A DNA stretch of 64,000 nt from Gonatopus flavifemur (lineage: Eukaryota; Arthropoda; Insecta; Hymenoptera; Dryinidae), in the NCBI GenBank assembly GCA_018340375.1, contig JAFFJZ010000003.1, positions 20,336,001-20,400,000 on the forward strand. The letters are read 5' to 3'. Positions within the stretch are counted from its first letter, which is position 1, and each line of letters starts with the position of its first letter. The translations under genes and the position numbers were made by a program. Shown one piece after another: positions 13,580 through 25,320 of the stretch. Below the pieces are notes generated by a model. It had not been told where the DNA came from and searched no databases. It saw only the letters and a list, made by a program, of their open reading frames with translations.

Positions 13580-15462
13580 ATGAATTTTCCAACAATGTTA
13601 CGAAGAAGACGTGTGAATATCAAAACTGTTAAAGAATTAGATGCTTTTCCAAAAGTTCCTGAACCTTACATCGATAAGACTGCAGTCGGTGGAACCTGTA
13701 AGTGGGAAATTGATACCTATGGTTTTGTGGTTTCATATCGAATAATAATCATCTTATCATTCTTCTTTCTGCAGTTTCAGTTTTTACAATATGTATTATC
13801 ACGTATTTAATAATCGCAGAGACAAGATATTTCCTTGACAGCAGGTGGCAATTCAAATTCGAGCCTGATACCGACATAGATGCCAAATTACAAATTAATA
13901 TCGACATTACGGTGGCTATGCGATGCAGTCGAATAGGTGCAGACGTTTTAGATTCTACGAATGCAAATTTGTTTGGTTTGGATACTCTGCAAGAGGAGGA
14001 TACTTGGTGGGAATTGACGCCCGAACAGAGAACTCATTTTGATGCATTGAAACATATGAATTCTTACTTCAGAGAAGAATACCATGCTATTCATGAATTG
14101 CTTTGGAAATCCAATCAAATAACTTTGGTCAGTGAAATGCCAAAGCGGTGAGTCATACGATTATGAACATGGATCAATACATTAGACTGTTGTTGAAATA
14201 GTAATAGTTCTTCAGTACACAATTTCATAAATAATCTCATCGCAGATGTTATAGTTTTTAAATGGAATGTGCTATGTAACGAGCACATTGAAAGATGAAA
14301 AGTGCATTTGATCGAACAAAATGATATTTTATGAAATTTTGCCTGAATATTTTCTAAGTTTCAATCAGATTCACATCGAAGAAATACATTCATCTGCCCA
14401 AATCTCATTGACAAATGATTGGATACGATTCAATCAGATCTTTGTCCAATTTCAATGAGATTTGGCAAGAATCCATATTTGGTTTCTTAAACCAAGGGTG
14501 TGCGGGTAATCCAGATTTTGCAACATTTAATGACTAATTTGTTCACGCAAATAACTTATATTTCAGTAATATGTATTACACAACTTGATTTTCAGAATGC
14601 ACGAACCAAATTATCCACCTAACGCATGTCGCATTTATGGAAGTTTGCTGTTGAATAAAGTAGCTGGAAACTTTCATATTACAGCAGGCAAATCTCTACC
14701 TCTCCCCAGAGGGCATATACATGTTTCTGCATTTATGTCCGACCGTGATTATAATTTTACTCATAGGATAAACAAATTTTCTTTTGGCGGTCCTAGCCCG
14801 GGGATCGTACATCCTTTGGAAGGAGATGAAAAAATTTCTCATGATCGTAAGTTTCATCAGTTTATTTTATATATTTGTAACATTAGAATTTTGATGTAAA
14901 AAAGGAAAATCATGAATATTAATTTTACAGATATGCTGCACTATCAATATTTCATAGAAGTAGTCCCCACCGATATAAGAACTTTATTAAGCACATATAA
15001 AACGTACCAGTATAGCGTAAAAGATCATCAACGACCGATAAATCACGACAAAGGATCTCATGGAATACCTGGAATATTTTTCAAATACGATATGAGTGCT
15101 CTGAAAATAAAAGTGACTCAACAACGTGACACTGTTTGTCAATTTTTAGTTAAATTGTGTGCCACGGTTGGAGGGATTTTTGTCACAAGCGGTAATATTT
15201 TTCTAATGTCCTACTACACAATTGAACATGTTTCGATAGAGATATATACATATTAATTTTGTTTTCAGGTCTAATCAAAAGCATAGTTCAAGGCTTTTTG
15301 TATGTTATTTGTTGTAAATTTATAAGCCCTTCAGACAAAATTAGCGATAAAGAAAAATTTGCTCAAGCAGTGGTTACGAATCAACCATCGAATGTCACTC
15401 CTGTTGATTTGTTGAACAATCCAATGCCACAAAATATTAATATTCTTCTAAATCCACAATGA
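13580..15462 (+). CDS. ERGIC2: ERGIC2, ER-Golgi intermediate compartment protein 2
   Basis: Membrane protein that cycles between ER, ERGIC and Golgi with ERGIC1/ERGIC3 and takes part in early secretory cargo transport (family knowledge). Coding exons: 13580-13697, 13775-14147, 14596-14846, 14931-15191, 15269-15462; 1197 nt, 398 residues, all phases agree. The cytosolic N-terminus carries the family motif VKELDAFPKVPEPYI. A first membrane segment lies near 42-55. It is followed by the lumenal signature LQINIDITVAMRCSRIGADV, then NACRIYGSLLLNKVAGNFHI, then GSHGIPGIFFKYDMSALKI, and a second hydrophobic region covers about 318-350. The start is either the ATG at 13580 or the one at 13595. A TTG upstream is in frame but unlikely. 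Exon 2 could also begin six bases later at a second in-frame acceptor. An AATAAA at 15683 follows the stop by about 220 bases. Confidence 0.96.
14395..14467. repeat. Short palindrome with CCAAATCTCATT ends in ERGIC2 intron 2
   Basis: The left end TGCCCAAATCTCATTGACAA is mirrored at the right, where the sequence reads CAATGAGATTTGGCA. CAATCAGAT motifs fill the interior and the left flank. A related CCAAATCTCATT / CAATCAGAT-rich patch occurs at about 60205-60350. Confidence 0.6.
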
Positions 15463-15682
15463 ACGTTGAATTAAAAATCGAGACAAGTACTGATTTTCTA
15501 AACTTTCCATTAGACTTATTTATGTTAACTCTGTAATTGAATTCAAAATCAGATCTGAGATATGTTGACGCTTTTATTATATTTAAAGATGTCAGATCTG
15601 ATCATACGCATTTACCAAAGTGCTGTTGATTTGTACAAAACGAATGTAAGTTAATGTGAGTCAATGCTGTGTATGATATATT

Positions 15683-15688
15683 AATAAA
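15683..15688 (+). other. Polyadenylation signal AATAAA for ERGIC2
   Basis: Canonical hexamer 221 bases after the ERGIC2 stop codon, followed by T-rich sequence. Confidence 0.6.
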
Positions 15689-15870
15689 TCATATTGTTTT
15701 TCATAATATTCATTCATTTATTCTAGATTTTGATTTCACTGACAATTCATCCGAAATCTTTATCACTTTTTTGTACAATCGTAAAAGATTCCCTTTGGTG
15801 GATAAAATAAATTTGATTCTAAATATGAAGATGGAGCTTTATATCTTGAAAATTCAGTATACACAATCAA

Positions 15871-15920
15871 CAGCACATCCACCGATTTCTACGTCGCATC
15901 TCCGTGGACTCTACGTGGAT
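15871..15920. repeat. Dispersed repeat fragment shared with 19459-19508
   Basis: The block starts CAGCACATCCACCG and contains ACGTCGCA and CTACGTGGAT. The copy at 19459 reads CAGCACATCCACCG, CACGTCGCAAC and CCACGTGGAT in the same order and spacing. Confidence 0.7.
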
Positions 15921-16669
15921 AATGAGTCAATTGACACAAGTATTGAAAACTCAATCCATTTAATATGTCCAAACAATATTATTCCAATAATACTATATCG
16001 CTTTTATAATATTATAACTATTAAGAGATAAAAACTCATGCTCTTTCGTGATACGACAATGAAAAATATGATTAAGATCATTTGGATTTTATACACACTC
16101 AGATTGAATGGCCATTCATGACGATTGTTTGAGATTATAGAAATGAAATGGTAATCACACGCCTCGATGCGCTAATTGTTATTTTATAGTGTTTTGATTA
16201 TGTGCCTTAGCCCTGGGTCGTTGTGCGTGATTTATGTAAATATAGATGATGATTGTCGCTGAATATCGAAGGATGAATTATGACTCTTTTATCAATACAA
16301 AAAAAAATCTGGAGTTGTGATGTTTTCTACAACTTAATTACAGCGTGATTAAAAAAGTTCAATTAAATATCGGTGGAAATGCGTTTTACGGGAACAATCC
16401 TTATTTAAGCACATTTTTAAATTATTCTTCAATCATTGGTAATTCATGCCAAAGACCCTTGAATCCCAGGATATAATTTTCAGAAATTTCTCAAAATTCT
16501 CAGGATTTTGTAACAAAAAAATGTATTCATAATCTTTGGATTTAAATTTATTACATACATTTTTTTGAATTCATTGACAAATTGAAAATCAAATTCGTTC
16601 AAAAAAATAGAAGTTGTATATAAACTTTTCATAATTCACACATATAAGGACAATTATTTTTTCTGATAC

Positions 16670-16675
16670 TTTATT
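16670..16675 (-). other. Polyadenylation signal AATAAA for the secreted-protein gene
   Basis: TTTATT on the plus strand reads AATAAA on the minus strand, 107 bases beyond the stop at 16782. Confidence 0.45.
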
Positions 16676-16781
16676 CAAAAGCTATATGTATGAAAAAATG
16701 CATCAACTTGATATCATTTTGTAACATTACAATTCTTATTGATCGATACTAATTTCATGTAAATTGTTATATAAATATCGA

Positions 16782-18791
16782 TTATTGATCTTTCATCATC
16801 CAAGTGGCGGTCATAATCCTTCTGATACATTTCTTACGAAAATCAGTATCGCATCGTCTTCTAGAGGTTCGATCTTCGATATTCTTCTTATTTTGGAATT
16901 TTCTCGAAATAAGTCGTCGAGGATTATGTATCGATCTTCTCGTCATCTTTGTACCTGGATTGATATTAATATTCCAAGTAGATTTACCATCGTTGTAGGA
17001 TACGCTGTAAGGGGTATTCGGCATTTTGGATGGTAACAAGCGGGAAGGAATGTTTTTGAAGATTTGAGAAATGTCGGGCATCGGCATTACCATTGGCGTG
17101 GGAAAAATTATGGGCATGGGCGGTGGTGGCATTATTGGCGGTAGCCGGGGTGGGGGGATACGGGGGATGGACAGCATACCATTCTGCATCATATGTGATA
17201 AAAATTCCGGTTTACGTTGAGGATATCGTAATGAAGGAAATCTGTTGTGCTTTCCTCGAATTTGAAACTTGCCATTTCCATTCTCACGTAAGTTGCCGAA
17301 TTGATTTGAATTTCTTGAAAAATACCGTCCTTCCGTTTCCAACTGAAGTGCGTCTGTTGACAAATAAATCTTATTTTCTTGATACACAAATTTCAGGGAA
17401 CTTATAGCTTCAATTTTACTGGGTTTCTAACAAATGATCGTTTCTTCATATAATGCATTTCTTTGCGTTATCGAAAGCTTTTATTTCTTTTGAATCCCAA
17501 GTGGAAAATTACAACTGCATTTTTTTACCAGGCTAGAAGAAATTTCTACTCACGAAAGAAGGTCTATTAAAGTTTCAAATGGCGAATTGATGATATTTGA
17601 TGATAAACCTACCAGACATGGCCCTTCGAAACTTTTTCCTAATTCGATTTTTCAATTCTTTTCGATATCGCGTGATTTCTCGTTGTGAACGATCCGATAA
17701 ATCATTCGTCAAATGTGGAGTAATTCTGTGAGGTATTGCATCTGTAATGAATTTTAAGGAAAACTTATTGATTATCTTATGTTTAATGTATAAATTTCTC
17801 TATACACGCACTTATCGTATAAAAATTCACCTAATTCTTCATCAGAATAAATCTGATGTTTAGGATTCAGATTCTGTCGTATGTTCCCTAAAAAAGCTGA
17901 AACGTTAAAAAATTAGTCTCAGACAAGTTTATATTATTATGTCCGATAAAAAAATGCACATGCTCTACTGAAAGATTTAGTTTCTAAACTATAAGATTTA
18001 ACCTTCTGGGGATACACTGGGTCAAAATGAAAAGATCCTTCATTTCGAAAAGTTGTATATCTCTGAAAAAGAAACGGAATTTCGGATTCGTATTCTGCAG
18101 ACTTCGGCGATGGATTTCAAAAAAACAACATTGCTCTACGATATTTCAAAGCCAAGATATGAACGATGAAAAAACACTTGGGTCAAACTCACCCAGTGTA
18201 ACCCAGAGAGTTAATACTCCAAGATTGCTTCAGAGGCGTTGATCCAAGTGTCTTATATTTTACACATCAATTACGATTTCAAATACGATTTCTGTAAATT
18301 TAAAATATTCTAAAACAATCATGTCTTCCACATTTCTCAACTTTATTTTGAAACTGAAAACAATTTTCCCAAAAACTTTCAATCAAATGAATCCACACGA
18401 TTAAAAATCGCAATTCGACTTTCACTTTCTACTATATATAATGAATCTATTGATTTATAAAATTCTGTCTCTCTAATTCATTACATCATTCATATATTCA
18501 ATGTAGTTTTTTTGTTCAAATAATGCAATTTTGTTTTATCGAACGAATCTACCACTCGTGAATAATCCTCATCAATCGATTCTTTCTTTTTTATTTCGAT
18601 GTTCGTACGACGAAAAAAGACAACGAGCCGTGGTCCATACATCGAATATCTTCGCTGTTCTCGTTCGAGAGCTCCCCATTCACAGGAATACGATGAATTT
18701 CGGTTACGGGTTCAAACGTTGCGGCTTTGGCAGAGACAACCCATGTCCAAATGGTTGCGATCGATATGATTCTTCGAAAATTCTTCATCAT
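16782..18791 (-). CDS. Unrecognised secreted proline-rich basic protein
   Basis: I do not recognise this family. Four exons fit in phase: 18791-18641, 17896-17831, 17741-17613, 17407-16782; 972 nt, 323 residues. The N-terminus is a convincing signal peptide (basic MMKNFRR, hydrophobic core, cleavage after VVSAKA). An acidic segment follows, then a basic helix-like stretch (REITRYRKELKNRIRKKFRR), a Gly/Asn/Arg-rich part, and a proline-rich block at about 197-226 (PRIPPPRLPPIMPPPP). The very basic tail has two cysteines (RRRCDTDFRKKC). Several dibasic sites could allow proprotein processing. Exon 4 may instead start at 17377 (second in-phase acceptor). An AG eight bases upstream of the ATG suggests an extra 5' UTR exon. 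The exons have good GT/AG sites, but coding status rests on phase, signal peptide and composition only. It could be a cuticle, venom-like or precursor protein; none of these is shown. Confidence 0.68.
18002..18210. mobile_element. piggyBac-type MITE with TTAA target duplication
   Basis: A 209-bp element lies between direct TTAA copies at 17998-18001 and 18211-18214. Its inverted ends are CCTTCTGGGGATACACTGGG and, at the right read in reverse, CTCTCTGGGTTACACTGGGT. TTAA duplication and CC-starting ends are typical of piggyBac. It has no transposase. It sits in intron 1 of the secreted-protein gene. Confidence 0.8.
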
Positions 18792-18875
18792 CTCCCTACA
18801 ATTATGTGAATAAAATCAAAAGGTCTTAGCATAATATCTTATTAGCGATACGAAAATGATCTTTTCCATTAAGAT

Positions 18876-19100
18876 CCCATATAAAAAATTTGGGAGAATT
18901 CTTTTAGAATAGTCTAAAAGATATCTCACAAAACTGTAATTGATTCCTTATACAATGTCAATAAATATCTTGGAGGCATTTTATGGAGGATTCTTTGAGA
19001 ATACCTTGAGAAGATTTTTAAAAATCTCATACCAAGATTACCAAAGAATTCCTTAAAAAATCTTATAGAAACTTCCCAGATCAAAAATTGGGCCATCCAA
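18876..19100. repeat. Motif-rich repeat (AAGATTT / AGAATTCT variants)
   Basis: GAATTC, AAGATAT, AAAATCT and AGATTT variants recur many times. The left flank reads CCCATATAAAAAATTTGGG and the right ACTTCCCAGATCAAAAATTG. It resembles the GAATTC element at 12.8 kb in style, but its ends are less clear. Confidence 0.35.
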
Positions 19101-19573
19101 AGACTTGTGAAACCGATTCTTTTTTATGTAGACTATATCAAATTTTCATCAATATTTTATACAAATCAATAAAAACTAAATACTTTTCCTATAAAGGAGA
19201 ATCGATTCTGTTCAAGAAAAGTCATCACTACCAAGGATCTGACTGGACAAAGACTACTGTAATTTGAGCCCGAACGGGCCAATTGTCAATTCTATTCGGA
19301 ATATTCTGAAAGAATTCTTCAAAATTCTCATCTGGGATGAACGCTGTGATCGATTTGAAGAATTTTTAACGATATCTGATTCGAAGAATGGATCCTGATT
19401 TTTTCCCGTTTTTCTTAAAACTCGATATAATACACTTTAAGAGAATACCAACCCTAACAGCACATCCACCGACTTCCACGTCGCAACTCCGTTGAGTCCA
19501 CGTGGATAGAACGTGGATGAACGGAGATTCCACGCGGAGGCAACGTAGAAATGTCCGGTGCTGTACGGGAAAG

Positions 19574-20006
19574 TTAACATCGGAGCACGTTTTCTTGCAC
19601 TGAAATACTCGAAACTGAATTCATCAAAAAATCTGAAATTTTCAGGGATCCCTAACAGCAAAATGCTGAACAAATATGCAGCAAATTGTTGAAAACGTAC
19701 AACAACAATTTGAAGTAATTTGCAGGGACGTTGCGTCGCCAAATGCGCAACAATATGCTGTAAATCTAGAATTTTAGCTTGAGTTGTTATCATGTTGTTG
19801 GGAAGTTGCTTGGTTTCATGAAACTCCCAATCACATGCGTCGCAAATTCCCAGTAACTCTACGAAAACTTGATGAACAACGTAAGACCAACGATTGCTCA
19901 GCAACTTTTGTTGTATGGGATGATTCTTTGAGACCTAATTTCAGATTTTTTTATGAATTCAGTTCTGAGTATTTTAGTGCAAGAAAACGTGCTCCGATGG
20001 TAACTC
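19574..20006. mobile_element. Inverted-repeat element with a nested element inside
   Basis: The left arm (19574-19645) contains CATCGGAGCACGTTTTCTTG. The right arm (19935-20006) reads CAAGAAAACGTGCTCCGATG, the reverse complement. Beyond this the arms match for about 60-70 bases with few differences. Between them, about 19648-19920 begins TCCCTAACAGCAAAA and ends TTTTGTTGTATGGGA, and is full of GCAACAA/TTGTTG motifs. That looks like a second element inserted in the first. Confidence 0.65.
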
Positions 20007-20009
20007 TGG

Positions 20010-20620
20010 TACCCTCTTGAGGAGGGAAATCCCTCTGGATGACTGTTTTTTCAATAATTTTTTATGAAAAACTAAAAGCATTTATTGAAATTCGGAAAAG
20101 TACATGATATTATTGACAAAGAAAAACAAAATGACGGCTCTGCAGCCCTTCAAAGTTGACACTTGGAGTTTGTGCCATGCAATGCTCAGGTCAACGCTTT
20201 GCATGAACCTAAAAGTTTAATATAATTTTCACAATAAATATTGTTTTTACCAATTTTTTTATAAAAAAAAAATGATGTTTTTCGTTTTTTTGGTCTCTAA
20301 TTTTGATTTTTCACTTTTTTTTACTAAATTTAGGTTCATGCAAAGCGTACTAACATATTTTAGTGGAAAACATTTTCCCTTTTGATTGCAGATAATTTTC
20401 CTGGACTTGGTCATTGCACGACGCAAATTCGAGGCGTCAACTTCGACGGGGGTGGTGAGCTGTCATTTTTGTTTTTTACTTCAAAAAAATTGTATCAATA
20501 GTTCATAATGTCAATAATATCATGTACTTTTCCGAATTTCAATGAATGCTTTCAGTTTTCCATAAAACATTATCGAAAAAACAGTCGTCGAGAGGGATTT
20601 TCCCCCTCAATGGGCAAGAA
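20010..20620. mobile_element. Large foldback element, about 600 bp
   Basis: Both arms are long. The left contains GACTGTTTTTTCAATAATTT, then AAATTCGGAAAAGTACATGA, then CGCTTTGCATGAACCT. The right arm carries the reverse complements in reverse order (AGGTTCATGCAAAGCG near 20334, TCATGTACTTTTCCGAATTT near 20521, GAAAAAACAGTCGTC near 20576). The arms are imperfect, about 230-290 bases each, and leave a short loop. There is no coding capacity. Confidence 0.75.
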
Positions 20621-20897
20621 ATTTGATCCAGCAAGAGTGATAGAATCGGATACAGGAAAAGCGCGAATAACACAGTATCAGAGTTCGATTTGACTCATAA
20701 TTGGCGACCCGGATAACACGTAAGTTTGTCATAAGCTTGTCAGGTTTGTCATTCGACTACTTTTGGTTTGTTATTGACATCCTCGTCAAGGTAAGGTAGC
20801 TACTCGAAAATTTGAGACTGTTTTGTAATTTTTTAGTACATTAGAAACAAGAAGCTTCAGGAGAATGAAATTTTGAACGGTGAATAGCTAAATTTTC

Positions 20898-21122
20898 ATG
20901 GAGAAAAAAGTATTGCTGGATAACAAGCAGGTCTGTTATTATAGCGGCTACAAGAAAAATTAGCTGAAAGAGCAAGAAAAATAATTGACACAACTAAATT
21001 TTTTGACAGACATGAACAAATTCGTTAACAGAACTAACTTTTTAGCTGCTGCAGTAAATATTTTTGCAAGGACAACGAATTTCTTTGTAGGCACTATAGT
21101 AGCAAATTATTTTTTCTCCGTG
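20898..21122. mobile_element. MITE with CAYGGAGAAAAAA ends
   Basis: The left end is CATGGAGAAAAAAGTATTGCT; the right end read in reverse is ACACGGAGAAAAAATAATTTG. The interior is non-coding, with repeated AACTAA / TTTTT motifs. The ends resemble those of the elements at 32728 and 35299. Confidence 0.6.
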
Positions 21123-23663
21123 TTACTATACTCTTTATAAAATTGAACGTACAGCGTTAAAAATTCCAATTCTACGGTATTCGTAATTTTCCATATATTC
21201 TTGCTGAAATCCGTTTCCCGAAGCTGACTATTTTTGAATGACTGTTACTACTATTTCTGGTTTATTGAAAATTCTTGTAAAAATAAAGCGTGCACAACTG
21301 TGCGAAAAAATCTGATAATTCCTCGCAGCATTTTTTTCCATGCACGCCTCCTATGCAAGGGTTTTGTCAGGTTTTGCCCTTATCGTGTATGAAATAGGAA
21401 TATTTTCGTCAACCTTGCCACAAGCTGTTTGCCAACCTTACGGCAAATCTAAATTAATCTGGATTTAGATTACTATCTGGCATCAGCATTTTTCTCATGA
21501 GAAAATATTTTCTGACTTCGAATCTATCAATTCTTGTTTTACAAAGATCAAAGATTGTTTGATTTATTTATTCGATGAATTTGAAATCTCTGAGATAGGA
21601 AGAATATTTCACTAAACTGCAATAAATTTCGATTTTCCACGTTCATCGCTATGAGTGTCGATTGAATCTAATGAGATCAAACAAAAAGGCTCATCTCCCG
21701 AATCCTTCCAAATACAAAGCTCGTAACCATAATTGTCAAGTTAAAATTATCGTATGAATATCGCTATCCAACGCGATATCCTCAAAGCAATTCAAATTGT
21801 AAATTAAGAACGATTGATTGAATACGACGATTGTCTTTCCAAAGAAACATAACGCTTCGATTGTTACCCATACAGAGAAATAGTGTCCTCATTTTGAAAT
21901 TTATAACCGCACATTGTGAATCATAATTAATTTTCCACATTCACTTTTTCCACGCGTGGTGTGTTATATCGATCCGAATTACCTCTGGTCTTCTGTCAAT
22001 TGTTGCAAGAAAGAGAATAATGGTATGCTCTTTCTTCACGACGTAGAATAATCCACAGCTCGAAAGCTACTAATCTAACAATGTTTCAATTTCGCGGTGA
22101 AATTCATGGTGAGAATTTGATCGACGGGAAATAAATTGTTTTTCCTTCACGAAGAAAATTAATTACTGCAGTATAAAAGATTTCTAAGACTTCGTGAATG
22201 TTTTTGTTCCTTTTCGTTGGACGTGATGTCAATGTATTTTATATTCTTGCAGTTTGTTTCTCGTTATCATCGTCGTTGGCAAGAATTGAGATGTTTGTTT
22301 CGATAGAAGAAGAAACGATCAATTGAAAATTCAACGATTGATGTGATTGTGCTTGAGATTCGAAGGAAAAGAAGATTCTGTAAGACGGTTCATGTGGATT
22401 GTTTATGTTTCTACAGAATAAAAACAAAAAAGATATGTCATATTTTTTGCAAGAAATGCAACGATTCTTGTGGAATTTTCTTTGTGCATGGTGATAATTA
22501 AATTTTGAATAGCATTTGGAAGAAGTTGTTGATTTGTAAAATGAAGAAGCAACTGCGCCAAGTTTGGGAAGAGTGAAGTCATTGTCACACAAAATAAACG
22601 AAAAAGAATTTCACGAAGGTGTGTTAATAGTACAGTAAGTGTGCTAAGATACTGTACGGAAAAGGAAGATTGGTTGGAACAAATTTTTTCATTGATTCAA
22701 CCAATATCTTGCTAATATAGCAATATTTTTGCTGTAACAGCAACCTTTTTGCTAATTCAGCAAAGCATATTTTTCAGCATCGTTGTTTCCCTATCGTATG
22801 ATCGGAATTTTCCGGTTGCTGCGTATAGGCAAATTTTGATCATCTTTCACAGTGTGCCCATCACTGACTACCTCTAGTAAGGATAAAGAATGCATAAAGA
22901 ATGTGTGAAACGGTTACAGCATGTGGATCATTGTGCTCCTGAACCGTTTAAGTGGCATTCAACCCATTCAGGACCGCTGACACATATTTGTGACCTGAGT
23001 TTCGAAATTTTTCATGAAAAGCGTATTCGGTAAAGGTCTTTTCATTTTAGTTTATCTCAGAGAAAGAGGTCCCAGTATGCACTATGATTTTTTTTTGCTG
23101 AGAAAATATCTGTTTGAATGAAAAAAACCTCAATAAATTCATCAAGTTTTGAGAATGATCATTTTATTCAAAAAAAAAAATTTTTAATAAAATACTAATA
23201 TAAAATGTTTTTCTCAAAAGCACCTAGAAGGAATGATTCAAATATCCTTGCACTTTGCCATTTCAGTAACAATATATGACAGAAATCTTTTGTATTCGCC
23301 TTGGAAAATTGAAGGCGAAACCTCTTTTCAGGACGACAGCCCCAAATACGTACCGTACTATATCTGATATAGTACAGGAGCTAAAAATTCTAATGCAACA
23401 GATTTATCCTATTTGGTGGAATGTAGATTAAGGAAATTTCCATTCTTCTCCTCCACGAACATCCGTTAACTTATGGTCGTGAAAGGGTTGGAAGACGTAG
23501 AGGAGATACCTCGTGCTGGAAGAATTATTTAGAAGGGGCTATTGTATCCTTGCATTGATTTTTTCCTCACTTTAATCGGGTATTGAAATACAAAGATAGA
23601 AGTATTCGAAATTGAACTTGAGCATTGAGAAAAATGATATAATGAAATACGGAAGGATCGGGC

Positions 23664-23836
23664 TAGAGATGGGCGATCTGAAAAAAAGTCGATTCTTTTC
23701 TATACAATTTTTATCAAATTTCAATCGGAATTATATACCAATTTTTTGACTTTCATTGATTTTTATATAATTTTGATTGAAACTTGATCAAAATTGTATA
23801 GAAGGGAATCGATTCTTTCCAGATCGCCCATCTCTA
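23664..23836. mobile_element. Hairpin MITE with TA-flanked GAGATGGGCGATC ends
   Basis: The left arm starts TAGAGATGGGCGATCTG; the right arm ends CAGATCGCCCATCTCTA. Both arms continue inward through CGATTC and CTATACAATTTT to an AT-rich loop (173 bp in all). TA at both borders is consistent with a Tc1/mariner-type TA duplication. A decayed relative covers about 24235-24320 (GATGGGGCATCTCTA). Confidence 0.7.
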
Positions 23837-25059
23837 GATCAAGCATCCGCGTTGGAAAATTTTCTAAATTTTATATAATTTATATATAATTCAATAAACT
23901 TTATATATGATTCTATAAAAATTGTATATAATTGGAATTGAAGATTTCTCTACAGTCAGGTGCGTGGTTATTACAATCAATCGCGTTGTTATTTCAACTA
24001 AAAGTATATATTTAGTTCAACTCCGCGTATTTTGATTTTGATTGATTTTTTGCGTTCTCATGGTGCGCAGTTTGATCTGTTCATATTTTACTACTCGATT
24101 AGTGAAATAACTTCTTCTTCGTGAAAAATGCCCTATTTTCATTAGATCAAGTTTGATATTTTGTTTCATTTAACAGTAATGTAGTATTTTTTTTCAAGAA
24201 GAACATTTCTTTGCTTTTAAAAAAAACCATCGAGTTTTGTATATTTTTATAAAGTTTCGATTGAAACTTGATACATATTTTATACAAAAGTATCGATACT
24301 GTGAAGATGGGGCATCTCTACTATGGTTTATTTCCTTCTTTCGAAAAGTTTTCGAGAGCTTAAAAAATCCATGAGAAAGAAACTTTTCTCCACGTTTTGT
24401 TGCACCAAGTGTGAACAATAAATATTTGAAGAATATTTTCTTCCAATCGGAACGTGGTCTTTCAAAATGAACAACATTTACTGCCAAGATGAATTTTTGC
24501 AGTTCTTCTTTTAGGATACGTTGAGGTACAGTTTAAAACACACGAATGATAACCTATGATTACCATTCACGGGTGTTCAAATATACTCCACCGTTATTCA
24601 TATTTAGCGTCGAAAACCTCAAGTTTCAACCAAGTGCAGAAGACTTGACATTTTTTCGCCACTTTACATTTGGTTTTTTCGTAATTCTAGTACCAACACA
24701 AGGATGAGAGTGAACCAAGGTTTTTTAGGGCTAGACTTAGGGCTTCAACTTTTTCCAAAGCCTAAGAGACCAGCCACGAAGAGGTATGAAGGAACCGTGA
24801 AACTCCTAAACCAAGTCTAGGTGGAGTACATTTTCGGCTAAAACTAAAAAGATTTCAAAGTACAATCCCTATTCACAGATTGAAAAAATATTTCATCCAT
24901 CTCTACGTGAAATGGTGAAAGGGGGAGTCAAGAGGTGTAGAACTGTCATAATATTATCTCATGTTTGAAATCCTGCACGAGAATATTGTTGTAACATTGT
25001 TATCAAAGTGCCAAGAAAGAATGACACGAATAAGATACAAAGGTGGTTGTTAATATTGA

Positions 25060-25320
25060 TCGACCTGAATCCGTATTTTGTCCGGACGCACATTGCGCGC
25101 CGACTCTTCGGCGTCGTGGATCGAGCGTGGTGCCACCTTCGAGCCTAACAAAACATTATCGTGGCTTCAACGAGGCGCCGCCAGTTGCAATTCTTGCCTG
25201 TCGATTCAAACATCTATTGCGATAGCACGTAAGTCGCGTGTTCGCGCGATCCACGCTAATGCGGTTGCATTGGTGCAGTGACCCGATGAACCGTGAACAC
25301 CGCGGGTAAATGGAAAAATC
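25060..25320 (+). promoter_or_regulatory. CpG-rich block
   Basis: This stands out from the AT-rich surroundings by dense CG dinucleotides (GCGCGCCGACTC, GAGGCGCCGCC, CGCGTGTTCGCGCGATCC). It contains a good plus-strand splice donor, AGCAC|GTAAGTCGCG near 25229. About 140 bases further on there is a TATAAAAG box (25457-25464). A promoter or non-coding first exon for a plus-strand gene, possibly the Ly6 gene starting at 34501, is an inference only. Confidence 0.35.

Larger units (their letters stand above)
15463..16781. other. ERGIC2 3' flank and convergent intergenic space
   Basis: No exon is supported here. The stretch contains the ERGIC2 poly(A) signal near 15683. It also holds a roughly 50-bp repeat copy at 15871-15920, whose relative lies at 19459-19508, and the probable 3' end of the minus-strand gene that stops at 16782. 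The remainder is AT-rich with nothing recognisable. Confidence 0.5.

Noticed and set aside
15669..16031. 120-codon plus-strand frame after ERGIC2
   Set aside because: It runs through the ERGIC2 poly(A) region and a dispersed repeat fragment at 15871-15920; no domain.
22239..22592. 117-codon minus-strand frame
   Set aside because: No conserved motif, no signal peptide, no convincing splice context, and a second overlapping frame of equal quality on the same strand.
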